Origin: CAZXIY01 sp964640935
Lineage (GTDB): Archaea; Thermoplasmatota; Thermoplasmata; Methanomassiliicoccales; Methanomethylophilaceae
NCBI GenBank assembly: GCA_964640935.1
Contig: CAZXIY010000054.1
Coordinates: 1 to 8,391 of the forward strand
DNA length: 8,391 bases
Reading direction: 5' to 3'
The translations under genes were made by a program, and so were the position numbers. The notes beneath the pieces are model-generated. The model had not been told where the DNA came from. It saw only the letters and a list, made by a program, of their open reading frames with translations, and did no database searches. Positions 1 to 6,519 of this stretch are shown one piece after another (positions within the stretch are counted from its first letter, which is position 1; each line of letters begins with the position of its first letter).

Positions 1-959
1 ATTACCAGCGTATCAACGAGTTGCTCAACGTCCTTTCGGAGCAGTCGAAGAAGCTCAGCTGGGACAGGCTCAAGGCAGGGGCGATGAAGATAGACTTCGT
101 ATCATCCATCGACCCGTCTGCCAACACCGTCGTTGCGGTCATCGAAGGAGAGAACGTCCCCGTCGATTATACAAAGAACATCGACGCCAACGCATCCGAC
201 CTCTATCAGCGCGGCAAGGAGCTCGGCGAGAAGGCCGACAGGGCCGAGGATGCTCTCAAAGAGAGCATCGAGTTCCTTGACAAGAAGAAGGCGGGTCTCG
301 AGAAGATGCGCGTGGCAACAGCCAACAAGGCCCAGCCCACGAAACGGTTCTGGTTCGACAGATACAAATGGTTCATCGCTCCGTCCGGCAGGATGGTCGT
401 GGCCGGAAAGGACGCCCACACCAACGACAATATCGTCAAGAAGCATCTCAAGGACGACGACATCTACGCCCACGCGGATCTCCACGGTGCCCCATCGACG
501 ATACTCAAGGACGGGAAGAACGCACCGGAAGAGGATCTCAGAGAAACGTGTACCTTCGCCCTCGCCCAATCCAAGGGATGGGTCGCGGCGTTCGTCGACG
601 GCAGCGCATTCTGGGTCTATACCGACCAGGTCAGCAAGACACCGCAGGCGGGCGAGTTCGTGCCCAGAGGAGCATTCATAATACGCGGGAAGAGGAACTA
701 CGAATACCACCTCCCGATAGAGCTTGCGGTAGGCGAGATCGAGTACGACGGGGCCAGGAAGATTATGTGCGGGCCGGTCGTTTCTGTCGAGAAGCTTTCA
801 AAAAAATATTTCGTCATAATCCCCGGAAGAGGCAAGGCCGGAAGAACGGCCGCGATGATGGCCAAGGAATTCAGGGTACCAGAAGAGGAGATCGCAGGAA
901 TACTGCCGCCCGGAGATTCCGAAGTGACGAAGAAGGTCTGGCCTGAAGAAGAGCCTTAG
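1..959 (+). CDS. rqcH: Ribosome rescue protein RqcH (NFACT family), 3' part
   Basis: This is the C-terminal half of an archaeal NFACT/Rqc2-type protein; the reading frame is open from base 3, so the start lies left of the window and about 318 residues are visible. Family knowledge: RqcH binds 60S/50S-type large subunits carrying a stalled nascent chain with peptidyl-tRNA and supports tailing of that chain in ribosome-associated quality control. Seen here: a charged helical stretch (about bases 165-320), probably the coiled-coil arms; then the NFACT-R (DUF814) domain beginning near FWFDRYKWFIAPSGR (about 348), with the hallmark DLHGA at 477-491 and QVSKTPQAGEFVPRG (about 627-671); then the C-terminal segment with IIPGRGKAG. 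The N-terminal fibronectin-binding-like domain is outside the window. The stop is TAG, the only TAG stop among the ten complete gene ends here. The gene converges on the tRNA-Arg, whose 3' end is 16 bases beyond the stop. Confidence 0.93.
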   Translation, partial: YQRINELLNVLSEQSKKLSWDRLKAGAMKIDFVSSIDPSANTVVAVIEGENVPVDYTKNIDANASDLYQRGKELGEKADRAEDALKESIEFLDKKKAGLEKMRVATANKAQPTKRFWFDRYKWFIAPSGRMVVAGKDAHTNDNIVKKHLKDDDIYAHADLHGAPSTILKDGKNAPEEDLRETCTFALAQSKGWVAAFVDGSAFWVYTDQVSKTPQAGEFVPRGAFIIRGKRNYEYHLPIELAVGEIEYDGARKIMCGPVVSVEKLSKKYFVIIPGRGKAGRTAAMMAKEFRVPEEEIAGILPPGDSEVTKKVWPEEEP

Positions 960-975
960 AACCATGGAATGGTAA

Positions 976-1052
976 TGGCGCCCACGCCGGAATTCGAATC
1001 CGGGTCAAGAGATCCGCAATCTCACAGGATATCCAAGCTACCCCACATGGGC
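976..1052 (-). tRNA. tRNA-Arg (anticodon GCG)
   Basis: Read on the minus strand, the sequence folds as a standard cloverleaf. The acceptor arm GCCCATG (1052-1046) pairs with CGTGGGC (986-980) with one G-U pair. The D arm begins GGGTAGCTTGG, with G10-U25 and a U13-U22 mismatch. The anticodon stem TGAGA/TCTCT has a U-U mismatch at 27-43. The anticodon loop is TTGCGGA with anticodon GCG at 1017-1015, which decodes CGC and probably CGU as arginine. The variable loop is TGAC, and the T arm CCGGA-TTCGAAT-TCCGG has the invariant TTCGA. The discriminator is G (979), followed by an encoded CCA (978-976). There is no intron. It lies 39 bases downstream of rps17e on the same strand and could be cotranscribed with it. 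Confidence 0.95.
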
Positions 1053-1091
1053 AATTGATTTGTGCGGATTAGGTTTCAAAAGAGAATGAGT

Positions 1092-1283
1092 TTAGACCTC
1101 AACGTGGCTAAGGTAACGCGTGATGTATCCAGCGATACGATTCCTCATCGTGACGGACGTGACATCGGTCAGACTGTTTACCATAGATTTGTTATTCTCG
1201 AAATCGTTGCTGAACGCTTTCGGGTATTTGTTGACGAGTTCTATTGACACTCTCTTGATATATGTGGGTCTGATTCTTCCCAT
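1092..1283 (-). CDS. rps17e: Small-subunit ribosomal protein eS17 (S17e)
   Basis: A 63-residue protein of the archaeal/eukaryotic S17e family, a component of the small ribosomal subunit without a bacterial counterpart. The match rests on the N-terminal MGRIRPTYIKR, the central NKYPKAFSNDFENNK and the C-terminal RNRIAGYITRYL, which are the family's conserved blocks; archaeal members are about 60-70 residues, so this is full length. The start is taken at the ATG at 1283, not the in-frame GTG at 1292, because that GTG lies inside a Shine-Dalgarno GGTGA (1294-1290) placed five bases before the ATG. The gene follows thyX on the same strand with a 39-base gap that contains an apparent promoter, so it probably has transcription of its own. 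The stop is TAA. Confidence 0.95.
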   Translation of the reverse strand: MGRIRPTYIKRVSIELVNKYPKAFSNDFENNKSMVNSLTDVTSVTMRNRIAGYITRYLSHVEV

Positions 1284-1289
1284 TATCTT

Positions 1290-1326
1290 CACCGAGTACT
1301 CCCGATTAAGAATAATCCTTATTTAA
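1290..1326 (-). promoter_or_regulatory. Promoter and Shine-Dalgarno of rps17e
   Basis: On the minus strand the short thyX-rps17e gap holds TTAAATAA (1326-1319), a good archaeal box A. It would place the transcript start near 1296, just before the GGTGA Shine-Dalgarno (1294-1290) and giving a leader of about 13 bases. The box A includes the thyX TAA stop (1325-1323). A second AT-rich run (TCTTAATC, 1309-1302) is a weaker alternative. The Shine-Dalgarno is clear; the box A is inference from sequence and spacing. Confidence 0.5.
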
Positions 1327-1997
1327 GCATTGCGTGAAGACAGCAGCTCTTTCCTGGGTTTGCCGCATGACAGCTTGCCTTCTGGGCAAGATCCCCTCAC
1401 GCACGGAGGCCCGGCTGCCCTGAATATGGTCGGCGATACCTCTTTGCAAAGTGCCAGCATCTGATCGGCCATCTCTCTGATCTCCCATTGAGCGCGGTTG
1501 CAGCATCTCAGCGAGAAGAAATGCAGGAGCTCCCTCGCATTCATCGTTATGGTAATGTTGGTAGTGCATCCGTTCGGCAGAACATAGCGGGCATCCTCCG
1601 ACGGGATCTTCTCCTGAAGCTTCCTGTAGACATCCCAAATACCCTCCATCGCGGAATCGTACATCAGTTTGAGCTCGGGATCGTCCTCTATCGTATGCGG
1701 CGTGACGTACGTCGGATCCTTCAGCGGGACATATCTCTGGCTCTGTTGCGAGAACGAGGCTATGCGGTGTCTCACCAGCTGATGCGTCAGTGACCTGGAC
1801 ACGCCTTCAACGGAGAACGTGAACGATGCATGCTCGACGACGGACAGATGGCCCATGCCTACGATCTTTCCGAGGACCTTCTCCGGATCGTCCTCGTCCA
1901 AAAGGTCCACCGAGGACCTCTCCGAATAACATGATTTTCCTGCCGCGGCGCATATGGCATCGGCATTCTGCGTATATGTCAGCAATTCTACCTTCAT
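1323..1997 (-). CDS. thyX: Flavin-dependent thymidylate synthase ThyX
   Basis: A 224-residue protein that makes dTMP from dUMP using FAD, NADPH and a methylene-folate (or archaeal folate-analogue) carbon donor, acting as a cytoplasmic homotetramer. The ThyX signature RHRX7S is intact as RHRIASFSQQS at residues 76-86. Also visible are HLSVVEHASFTF (50-61), the substrate-binding region NARELLHFFSLRCCNRAQW (153-171) and the C-terminal GPPCVRGSCPEGK (196-208). Length is normal for the family. The ATG at 1997 is chosen over an upstream ATG at 2018: it gives the family-like N-terminus MKVELLTYTQ, has GGGGAG a few bases upstream, and overlaps the traB stop as ATGA (1997-1994), which suggests translational coupling. 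No classical ThyA is seen in the window. Confidence 0.96.
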   Translation of the reverse strand: MKVELLTYTQNADAICAAAGKSCYSERSSVDLLDEDDPEKVLGKIVGMGHLSVVEHASFTFSVEGVSRSLTHQLVRHRIASFSQQSQRYVPLKDPTYVTPHTIEDDPELKLMYDSAMEGIWDVYRKLQEKIPSEDARYVLPNGCTTNITITMNARELLHFFSLRCCNRAQWEIREMADQMLALCKEVSPTIFRAAGPPCVRGSCPEGKLSCGKPRKELLSSRNA

Positions 1998-2731
1998 TCG
2001 CTCCCCTTCTCGTTCCACAATTCCCTGCGCACGGCATCCAGCCTATCCTTGTTCAGGATGTCCTGGAGCCTTATCTTCCTTATCTCGCGTCCTTTCAGGA
2101 GTTCCGCGAGACCTTCCACATGGGCGTCCCCTACGACAACGACTATGTTGTTGAGACGGTCCGCGTATGAAGCTATCTCCTTGGCCATGTGATCGTTGCG
2201 CTCGTCTATCAGCTTTCTTACAAGCGTGGGATACTTGCGACGCATGTCGGCCATCATGGCGTCCTCGTTCTTCGAGAACTCCTCCACCGTCCTGTCGACC
2301 TCTTTCTTCCCGGACACGCGGTCCTTGAGGGACGACATGGTGTACCTTGCCTTCTCGCCGAACGGCATCTCCGACCAGACCTCGTTCATGACATTCGCCG
2401 CATTGGAATCTATGAATCCGATCTCTGCACCGATGAGCTTCCCAGTGTTCACGGCCGTGAGCATCTCTGCACCTACATTGGAACCGTAATCACCGGCCAT
2501 CTTCTTCTGGTACTTGGCGGTGCTGCGGTATATCCACGGGACATCCTTGTCGTTCTTCTGTGCTTCTTCGGATGCTTCGCCGTCCTTCTTCTCTTGGGAT
2601 GCGGCGGTCATGGCATTGAAACGCGTCACGTCCAATTCCACCAGAACGGCATCCGGCCAGATGTGCTTCACGAAGAACATCATCGGCTCCGATATATCGA
2701 AAACATGCCCAGTCCCGATGATGGTTATCAT
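1994..2731 (-). CDS. TraB family protein
   Basis: A 245-residue member of the TraB/PrgY (GumN/TIKI-related) family. Visible conserved features are the N-terminal GTGH (6-9), the acidic VLVELD (30-35), IGAEIGFID (100-108), a charged DERNDHMAKEI (176-186) and a second histidine motif GDAHVEGL (201-208). The two histidine motifs and the glutamate form the putative metal-dependent active site described for TIKI-type proteases; activity is not established for archaeal members. A lysine/glutamate-rich insert lies near 46-63. No membrane segment is obvious, so this looks like the short soluble form. The ATG at 2731 is preferred over an upstream in-frame start at 2875 because it begins directly at the family core and lies about 29 bases after a box A. 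The gene leads the traB-thyX pair. Confidence 0.88.
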   Translation of the reverse strand: MITIIGTGHVFDISEPMMFFVKHIWPDAVLVELDVTRFNAMTAASQEKKDGEASEEAQKNDKDVPWIYRSTAKYQKKMAGDYGSNVGAEMLTAVNTGKLIGAEIGFIDSNAANVMNEVWSEMPFGEKARYTMSSLKDRVSGKKEVDRTVEEFSKNEDAMMADMRRKYPTLVRKLIDERNDHMAKEIASYADRLNNIVVVVGDAHVEGLAELLKGREIRKIRLQDILNKDRLDAVRRELWNEKGSE

Positions 2732-2949
2732 ATACTGTACGGGAACGGGATACCGTATTAATATCTCATTGTCGAAGGAACAGAGGCATATTTCGATGCC
2801 GCGACAAACTGTGTTCACGGACGAGATACTCAGGTTCTCGGAGACCGTGACGGTCGATGACGGAACGCGGACCATCGTGACGATATTCGTCCAATCGGAG
2901 TTAGAGACGTCCCGACAGAGTAATAAGTCGACCCCGTAATCCTGTTACC
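2732..2949. promoter_or_regulatory. Divergent promoter region, traB / membrane-protein genes
   Basis: This 218-base gap separates the divergent traB (minus) and first membrane-protein gene (plus). TATTAATA at 2756-2763 is a perfect palindrome and a plausible box A for traB: its centre is about 28 bases before the ATG at 2731, fitting a leaderless or near-leaderless mRNA. Being symmetric, it could also drive plus-strand transcription. A second box A-like GTAATAAG at 2920-2927 is centred about 26 bases before the GTG at 2950, which has no Shine-Dalgarno, so that gene also looks leaderless. Between the two boxes there is a possible 47-codon open frame (2796-2939) that is not called as a gene here. 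No terminator or long repeat was seen. Confidence 0.45.
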
Positions 2950-4077
2950 GTGACCGATGATGACACGAAAGTAGGGGTCGGCGGCCTGTCGGTGCTGACG
3001 GGCGGCATAATATTTCTCGGCATAACGGTCATGTTCACTGCGGTGCACTATCTGTCGTCTGTCGTAAGTGCGTTCAATATCGAAGCGACAGAGTACATTG
3101 CGGTCAAATTCGTTCTCTGCTCGGTGCTCATGCTGTTCGCCGCGACCGCACTGAAGAACAGACTTCTCACCATGGGGATCCTCATGCTGGTCTGCAGTTC
3201 GTCGTCGATGATATTCACGGTCAGCATGTATTCCAACGAAGCATCGTCGTCGTTCATCGCCGATCTGTTCTTCGCCATAACGCTCCTGATCTCTACAGCG
3301 ATATTCGCGACAAGAAAGGAATATCTGATGATGGCCGCATCGGCCGTCTTCTCCGTCACCATACTTGCTCCGCAGTTCATGACCGGACAGACCGCATACA
3401 CGGCGACCGGCGTCATGCTCGTGATCGCCGGGGCGCTGTATGCGTTGAAAGGCGTCATCAACACGTTCAGATATGCTTCCGGAGAAGAGCTCCGCTATTC
3501 CAAAGGGTGCCTCGATTATTCCGATAAAGAATACGCAGTGGTGCTCATCTCAGCTGCCGGAATGGTCTCTTTCACGATAGTGACCGTCATGACCGGCGTC
3601 AATGTCGTATCCGATGAGATCTCGAACAATGCGTATCAGATAGCCCTGATGGTCCTGTCGGCGGTATCGCTGTGCTTCTCCGTATTCGCCCTCATGAAAG
3701 ATATGGTAGCTCCGGGCATCATGATATTCGTTGGATCGATGACCGCACTCGTATCGTCGGTATCGATGATCACATGCGGCGATCCGGCCTTATATTTCGG
3801 ACTGCTCATGGTGTCGCCTCTTCTGGCACTGATATACATATACTACCGCAACAGGCAATTTGTCATGTCTGCGATCGTTATATTGATGACCCTGTCCTTC
3901 GTAATGACCCCAGTATCGTCAGATCTCGCTGTCCCATTCAGGATCGTTGTGATGATGACGAGGATACTCATAGGTTATTTCGCGGTCTCGGAGTGGATCT
4001 ACTTCGAGACCGGAAAACATTATCTTCCGAAGAACATGAACGGTGGACGTCTTACGAAAGATGGGGCGGAGTTGTGA
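2950..4077 (+). CDS. Polytopic membrane protein, two six-helix repeats
   Basis: A 375-residue, very hydrophobic protein with about 12 membrane segments (roughly 12-34, 49-69, 73-93, 101-121, 126-145, 151-171, 195-217, 229-250, 253-273, 279-298, 303-323, 329-350). No family was recognised with certainty. The two halves are repeats: segment 67-94 aligns with 247-274 without gaps (9 of 28 identical, including A-L, G-I, V-S-M). The halves end in related motifs, YASGEE (175-180) and YFETGK (351-356). The whole protein is paralogous to the next gene. The 6+6 layout and the tail ETGK..LP faintly recall GPR1/FUN34/YaaH transporters, but the NPAP-type motif is absent. The start is the GTG at 2950: no Shine-Dalgarno precedes it, but a box A-like element lies about 26 bases upstream. 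The stop is four bases before the next start, so the two are probably one operon. Confidence 0.8.
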   Translation: MTDDDTKVGVGGLSVLTGGIIFLGITVMFTAVHYLSSVVSAFNIEATEYIAVKFVLCSVLMLFAATALKNRLLTMGILMLVCSSSSMIFTVSMYSNEASSSFIADLFFAITLLISTAIFATRKEYLMMAASAVFSVTILAPQFMTGQTAYTATGVMLVIAGALYALKGVINTFRYASGEELRYSKGCLDYSDKEYAVVLISAAGMVSFTIVTVMTGVNVVSDEISNNAYQIALMVLSAVSLCFSVFALMKDMVAPGIMIFVGSMTALVSSVSMITCGDPALYFGLLMVSPLLALIYIYYRNRQFVMSAIVILMTLSFVMTPVSSDLAVPFRIVVMMTRILIGYFAVSEWIYFETGKHYLPKNMNGGRLTKDGAEL

Positions 4078-4081
4078 TGCA

Positions 4082-5197
4082 ATGATCGATAAAAACAGCG
4101 GAGATTGCTCTGGATCGTCGTATGTGTCGATTATGGCCATAATGCTGCTCGGCATGATACTGATATGGGAATCCGTACCGTTGCTGAACGGCACGTTCTT
4201 CAGCATTGACATCGACATCACGATGTACGAGATCTCGCTGGCCGCCCTTTCCGTGTTCGCACTCGTGTTCACATGGCACGCGTTCAAGAAACGCAGGGTG
4301 CTCAAAGGGATGCTTGTGCTTCTCGGAGCCTCGTCATCGCTTTACTACACCCTGTCGAACTTCATGACGAAGACGCCGGAATACTACATAATAGACGCTG
4401 CGATGGGTCTCGGGCTGCTGATCATCGCATACCTGTTCCTCCACAACAGGAACTACATACTCGGTGTCACGACGTTCATGCATTCGGTGGTCCTCGTGGC
4501 AGGGTATTTCCTTATCAAGGATACCGACTTCGATGTCATCGTCGGGATCTGCTCCCTCATATGCGGACTGCTGTATTGCTACTATTCCATCGGACGCACG
4601 ATCGCGTTCGAGACCGGCGAAGATATGTTCAGGACGATCCCCAAAGACCCGAGACCGAATGTCTGGTACATATACGATGACTATCCCAAACAGCTGTCCG
4701 TCACGGCGATGATGTTCACCTTCGGCCTGACGATCCTCGTGATCTGCCTCTCAAGATTCTACTCGCTCAACGACGGCGATCTGTATTTCATGATGCCATT
4801 CTACGTCGCCACGCTCGTCCTTTCGTCCATAACGATAATCTTCTCGGCCATCGTCCTCACGAAAGGGATCGTCATCGAGGGAATGCTCATGGCCGCCGTA
4901 TCCATAGGCTCGTCGGTGTCTTCCGTCATGCTGTTGCTCGGCGTGACATCCCCTTGGATACTGGGTCTCTTCATGTCATTCGTTCCGCTGGTCACCGCCT
5001 TGTGCTTCCTGAAGAAGAAAGAACGCATGATGGCGATCGCATCTGCACTGCTGTTCGTCTGCGCCGTGTTGGACTTCTTATGCATCGGCTCCGTAGCCGA
5101 CCCGATAGTCTATCTTGCGACCGCGGTCATCATCATGTACGTCTCGGCCTCGAAATGGATATCCCTTGAAACGGGGAAGGGATTCCCGATCGTGTGA
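4082..5197 (+). CDS. Polytopic membrane protein, paralogue of upstream gene
   Basis: A 371-residue membrane protein with about 12 predicted helices, the tandem paralogue of the gene before it. Its region 67-143 aligns with residues 67-143 of the neighbour with no gap and at the same residue numbers, sharing for example SSS (84-86), Y125 and SV (135-136). It too is internally duplicated: the repeats end in AFETGE (175-180) and SLETGK (361-366), joined by a hydrophilic linker rich in aromatic and acidic residues (about 181-203, with WYIYDDY). There are no catalytic or cofactor motifs. The ATG at 4082 is chosen, four bases after the upstream stop, with GGAG at 4068-4071; an upstream ATG at 4043 would overlap the neighbour by 35 bases and lacks support. 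Function is unknown; a transporter or channel is the likeliest class, and the GPR1/FUN34/YaaH resemblance is only a hypothesis. Confidence 0.8.
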   Translation: MIDKNSGDCSGSSYVSIMAIMLLGMILIWESVPLLNGTFFSIDIDITMYEISLAALSVFALVFTWHAFKKRRVLKGMLVLLGASSSLYYTLSNFMTKTPEYYIIDAAMGLGLLIIAYLFLHNRNYILGVTTFMHSVVLVAGYFLIKDTDFDVIVGICSLICGLLYCYYSIGRTIAFETGEDMFRTIPKDPRPNVWYIYDDYPKQLSVTAMMFTFGLTILVICLSRFYSLNDGDLYFMMPFYVATLVLSSITIIFSAIVLTKGIVIEGMLMAAVSIGSSVSSVMLLLGVTSPWILGLFMSFVPLVTALCFLKKKERMMAIASALLFVCAVLDFLCIGSVADPIVYLATAVIIMYVSASKWISLETGKGFPIV

Positions 5198-5227
5198 TCT
5201 GCCGTCGCACACGTTTCCAGTCGATTC

Positions 5228-5235
5228 TTTATATC
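5228..5235 (+). promoter_or_regulatory. Box A (TATA) of the HAD phosphatase gene
   Basis: TTTATATC is the best archaeal box A match in the window. Its centre lies about 25 bases before the ATG at 5256 and no Shine-Dalgarno precedes that ATG, so a leaderless mRNA is expected. It separates the phosphatase transcriptionally from the membrane-protein pair ending at 5197. Confidence 0.6.
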
Positions 5236-5255
5236 GCCATGCAATAGTCGGCCCC

Positions 5256-5921
5256 ATGGGCAGACGTTACGACCTCGTCGTTTTCGATATGGACGGTGTC
5301 CTTACCAAGACAAGGAGCTCCTGGGCATTCATTCACGAATCACTCGGTGTGAGCAACGAGAAGGCCTATCAGGCGTTCATAAACATGGAGATCGACGAAC
5401 CGGAGTTCATGAGACGCGACATCTCTCTCTGGAAGAGCGTCAGGCCCGAAATGACCGTCAGCGACATAGCCAGGATATTCAGGGATATGCCATTGACCGA
5501 CGGCATACAGGAGACCGTTGCCTGCCTGAAATACAATGATATGAAATGCGTCATCTGCAGCGGCGGCATAGATATGGCGGCGAGGATGATCGCACGCGAA
5601 TTCGGATTTGACGACTATATCGCCGATACTTTAGAGACATATCCGGACGGGAAGCTCACCGGCGAAGGCATCATGAATGTGGATCTGAAGGATAAAGGCA
5701 AAAACGTAAGAGATTTCATCACTAAGTACGGCACCACCCCCGAAAGGACGGTGTCCATCGGCAACTCGTTCACCGATATCAAGATGTTCGAGAACACCGG
5801 GAAGTCCATCGCCTTCAACCCCGTAGATTGTTACACCGAGGAAGCGGCGACGGACATCGTAAAGAGCGATAATATCTCAGATGTCCTCAGCGTCATCCTC
5901 GAGATCAAGGACAGGGTATGA
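5256..5921 (+). CDS. HAD-IB family phosphatase, phosphoserine phosphatase-like
   Basis: A 221-residue HAD-superfamily hydrolase resembling SerB-type phosphatases. Motif I is FDMDGV with nucleophile D11 and acid/base D13; motif II is CSGG (101-104); the motif III lysine is probably K149 in KGKNV (147-151), with K145 and K147 as alternatives; motif IV is IGNSFTD (168-174) followed by MFENTGKSIAFNP. A helical cap lies between motifs I and II. Phosphoserine phosphatase, the last step of serine synthesis, is the closest named activity, but archaeal HAD-IB proteins of this kind may act on other small phosphomonoesters. In motif IV the usual GD is GN, leaving D174 as the clear acidic ligand. The ATG at 5256 is chosen because the core begins directly after it and a box A sits about 25 bases upstream. 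The last 45 bases overlap the convergent zinc-finger gene. Confidence 0.88.
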   Translation: MGRRYDLVVFDMDGVLTKTRSSWAFIHESLGVSNEKAYQAFINMEIDEPEFMRRDISLWKSVRPEMTVSDIARIFRDMPLTDGIQETVACLKYNDMKCVICSGGIDMAARMIAREFGFDDYIADTLETYPDGKLTGEGIMNVDLKDKGKNVRDFITKYGTTPERTVSIGNSFTDIKMFENTGKSIAFNPVDCYTEEAATDIVKSDNISDVLSVILEIKDRV

Positions 5922-6515
5922 TTTCCTCTTCATCTTGCCGTATATCCTGACGATATCCCTCGCTTCGACGGAGCCTCTGTTGATCAGACGCTCGCGTGTC
6001 TTTATCGCATGGATATAGCAGTCCATATCGGGCATGCTGAGCACCTGTTCTATGGAGAACTCGTCATCCGGTTCAGCCTCTATCCTTCTGGAATAGCTTT
6101 TGCGGTTGTCGTTGATCGTAACCTTCAGGCTGAGCACGTCGAACTGCTGTGCCCAGATCGTCTTGATGTCCTGGGTCAGCGCCCTTCCGACACGTTTGCC
6201 GTCGCCGAGATCCAGCGAACATACTCTCAGACGCCTTCCGTCCTCGATGAAGAACTCGTCGCCGACCATGACCTTGTCATCCTCCTCCAGTTCTGTGGTG
6301 GATGTCTCGGATACGGGTCCGTCGCTTATGACCACGTTCGTTCTGATGATCTTGGGGATCTTGATCGTGGTCGTGAACGTCTTGCCGCATTGGCTGCAGC
6401 GTATGGTGGCCTCGAGAGAAGACTTTCCAACTCTGCCCTTGAGCACCTCGTGCATGGTATAATCATCGCAGTCCTGGCACTCGTAATAGATCTCTTCCGG
6501 TACTTCTCTCTCCAT
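5877..6515 (-). CDS. HVO_0476 family zinc-finger protein
   Basis: A 212-residue archaeal protein of the HVO_0476 (COG1326) type. A single N-terminal zinc ribbon is visible as C13-x2-C16 and C40-x2-C43 (YECQDCDDY and IRCSQCGKT). It is followed by a beta-rich middle and a C-terminal region rich in charged residues (RRIEAEPDDEFS, then RIYGKMKRK). The family has no settled function; a nucleic-acid- or ribosome-related role is often guessed from the ribbon. The ATG at 6515 has a very strong Shine-Dalgarno GGAGGTGA (6527-6520) four bases upstream, and that site contains the stop codon of the preceding hydrolase gene, so the two are surely cotranscribed and probably translationally coupled. The 3' end overlaps the HAD phosphatase gene tail to tail by 45 bases, with both frames intact. 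Confidence 0.92.
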   Translation of the reverse strand: MEREVPEEIYYECQDCDDYTMHEVLKGRVGKSSLEATIRCSQCGKTFTTTIKIPKIIRTNVVISDGPVSETSTTELEEDDKVMVGDEFFIEDGRRLRVCSLDLGDGKRVGRALTQDIKTIWAQQFDVLSLKVTINDNRKSYSRRIEAEPDDEFSIEQVLSMPDMDCYIHAIKTRERLINRGSVEARDIVRIYGKMKRKSYPVLDLEDDAEDI

Positions 6516-6519
6516 GTGC

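Noticed and set aside
102..710. A 202-codon open frame antisense to rqcH
   Set aside because: It lies wholly inside rqcH, its protein looks like a shadow translation with no recognisable motif, and rqcH is certain.
368..946. Long plus-strand open frames inside rqcH in other frames (also 133-681)
   Set aside because: Their products are Arg/Ser/Pro/Thr-rich, typical of out-of-frame reading of a GC-rich gene.
961..973. Small inverted repeat ACCAT-gga-ATGGT between rqcH and the tRNA
   Set aside because: The stem is only five pairs and no T-run follows, so it is not supported as a terminator.
2189..2761. A 190-codon plus-strand open frame opposite traB
   Set aside because: It is antisense to a gene with two intact TraB histidine motifs and has no start signal or family features.
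2732..2875. N-terminal extension of the TraB protein to an upstream start at 2875
   Set aside because: The extra 48 residues are not family-like, and the ATG at 2731 starts at the conserved core with a box A at leaderless distance.
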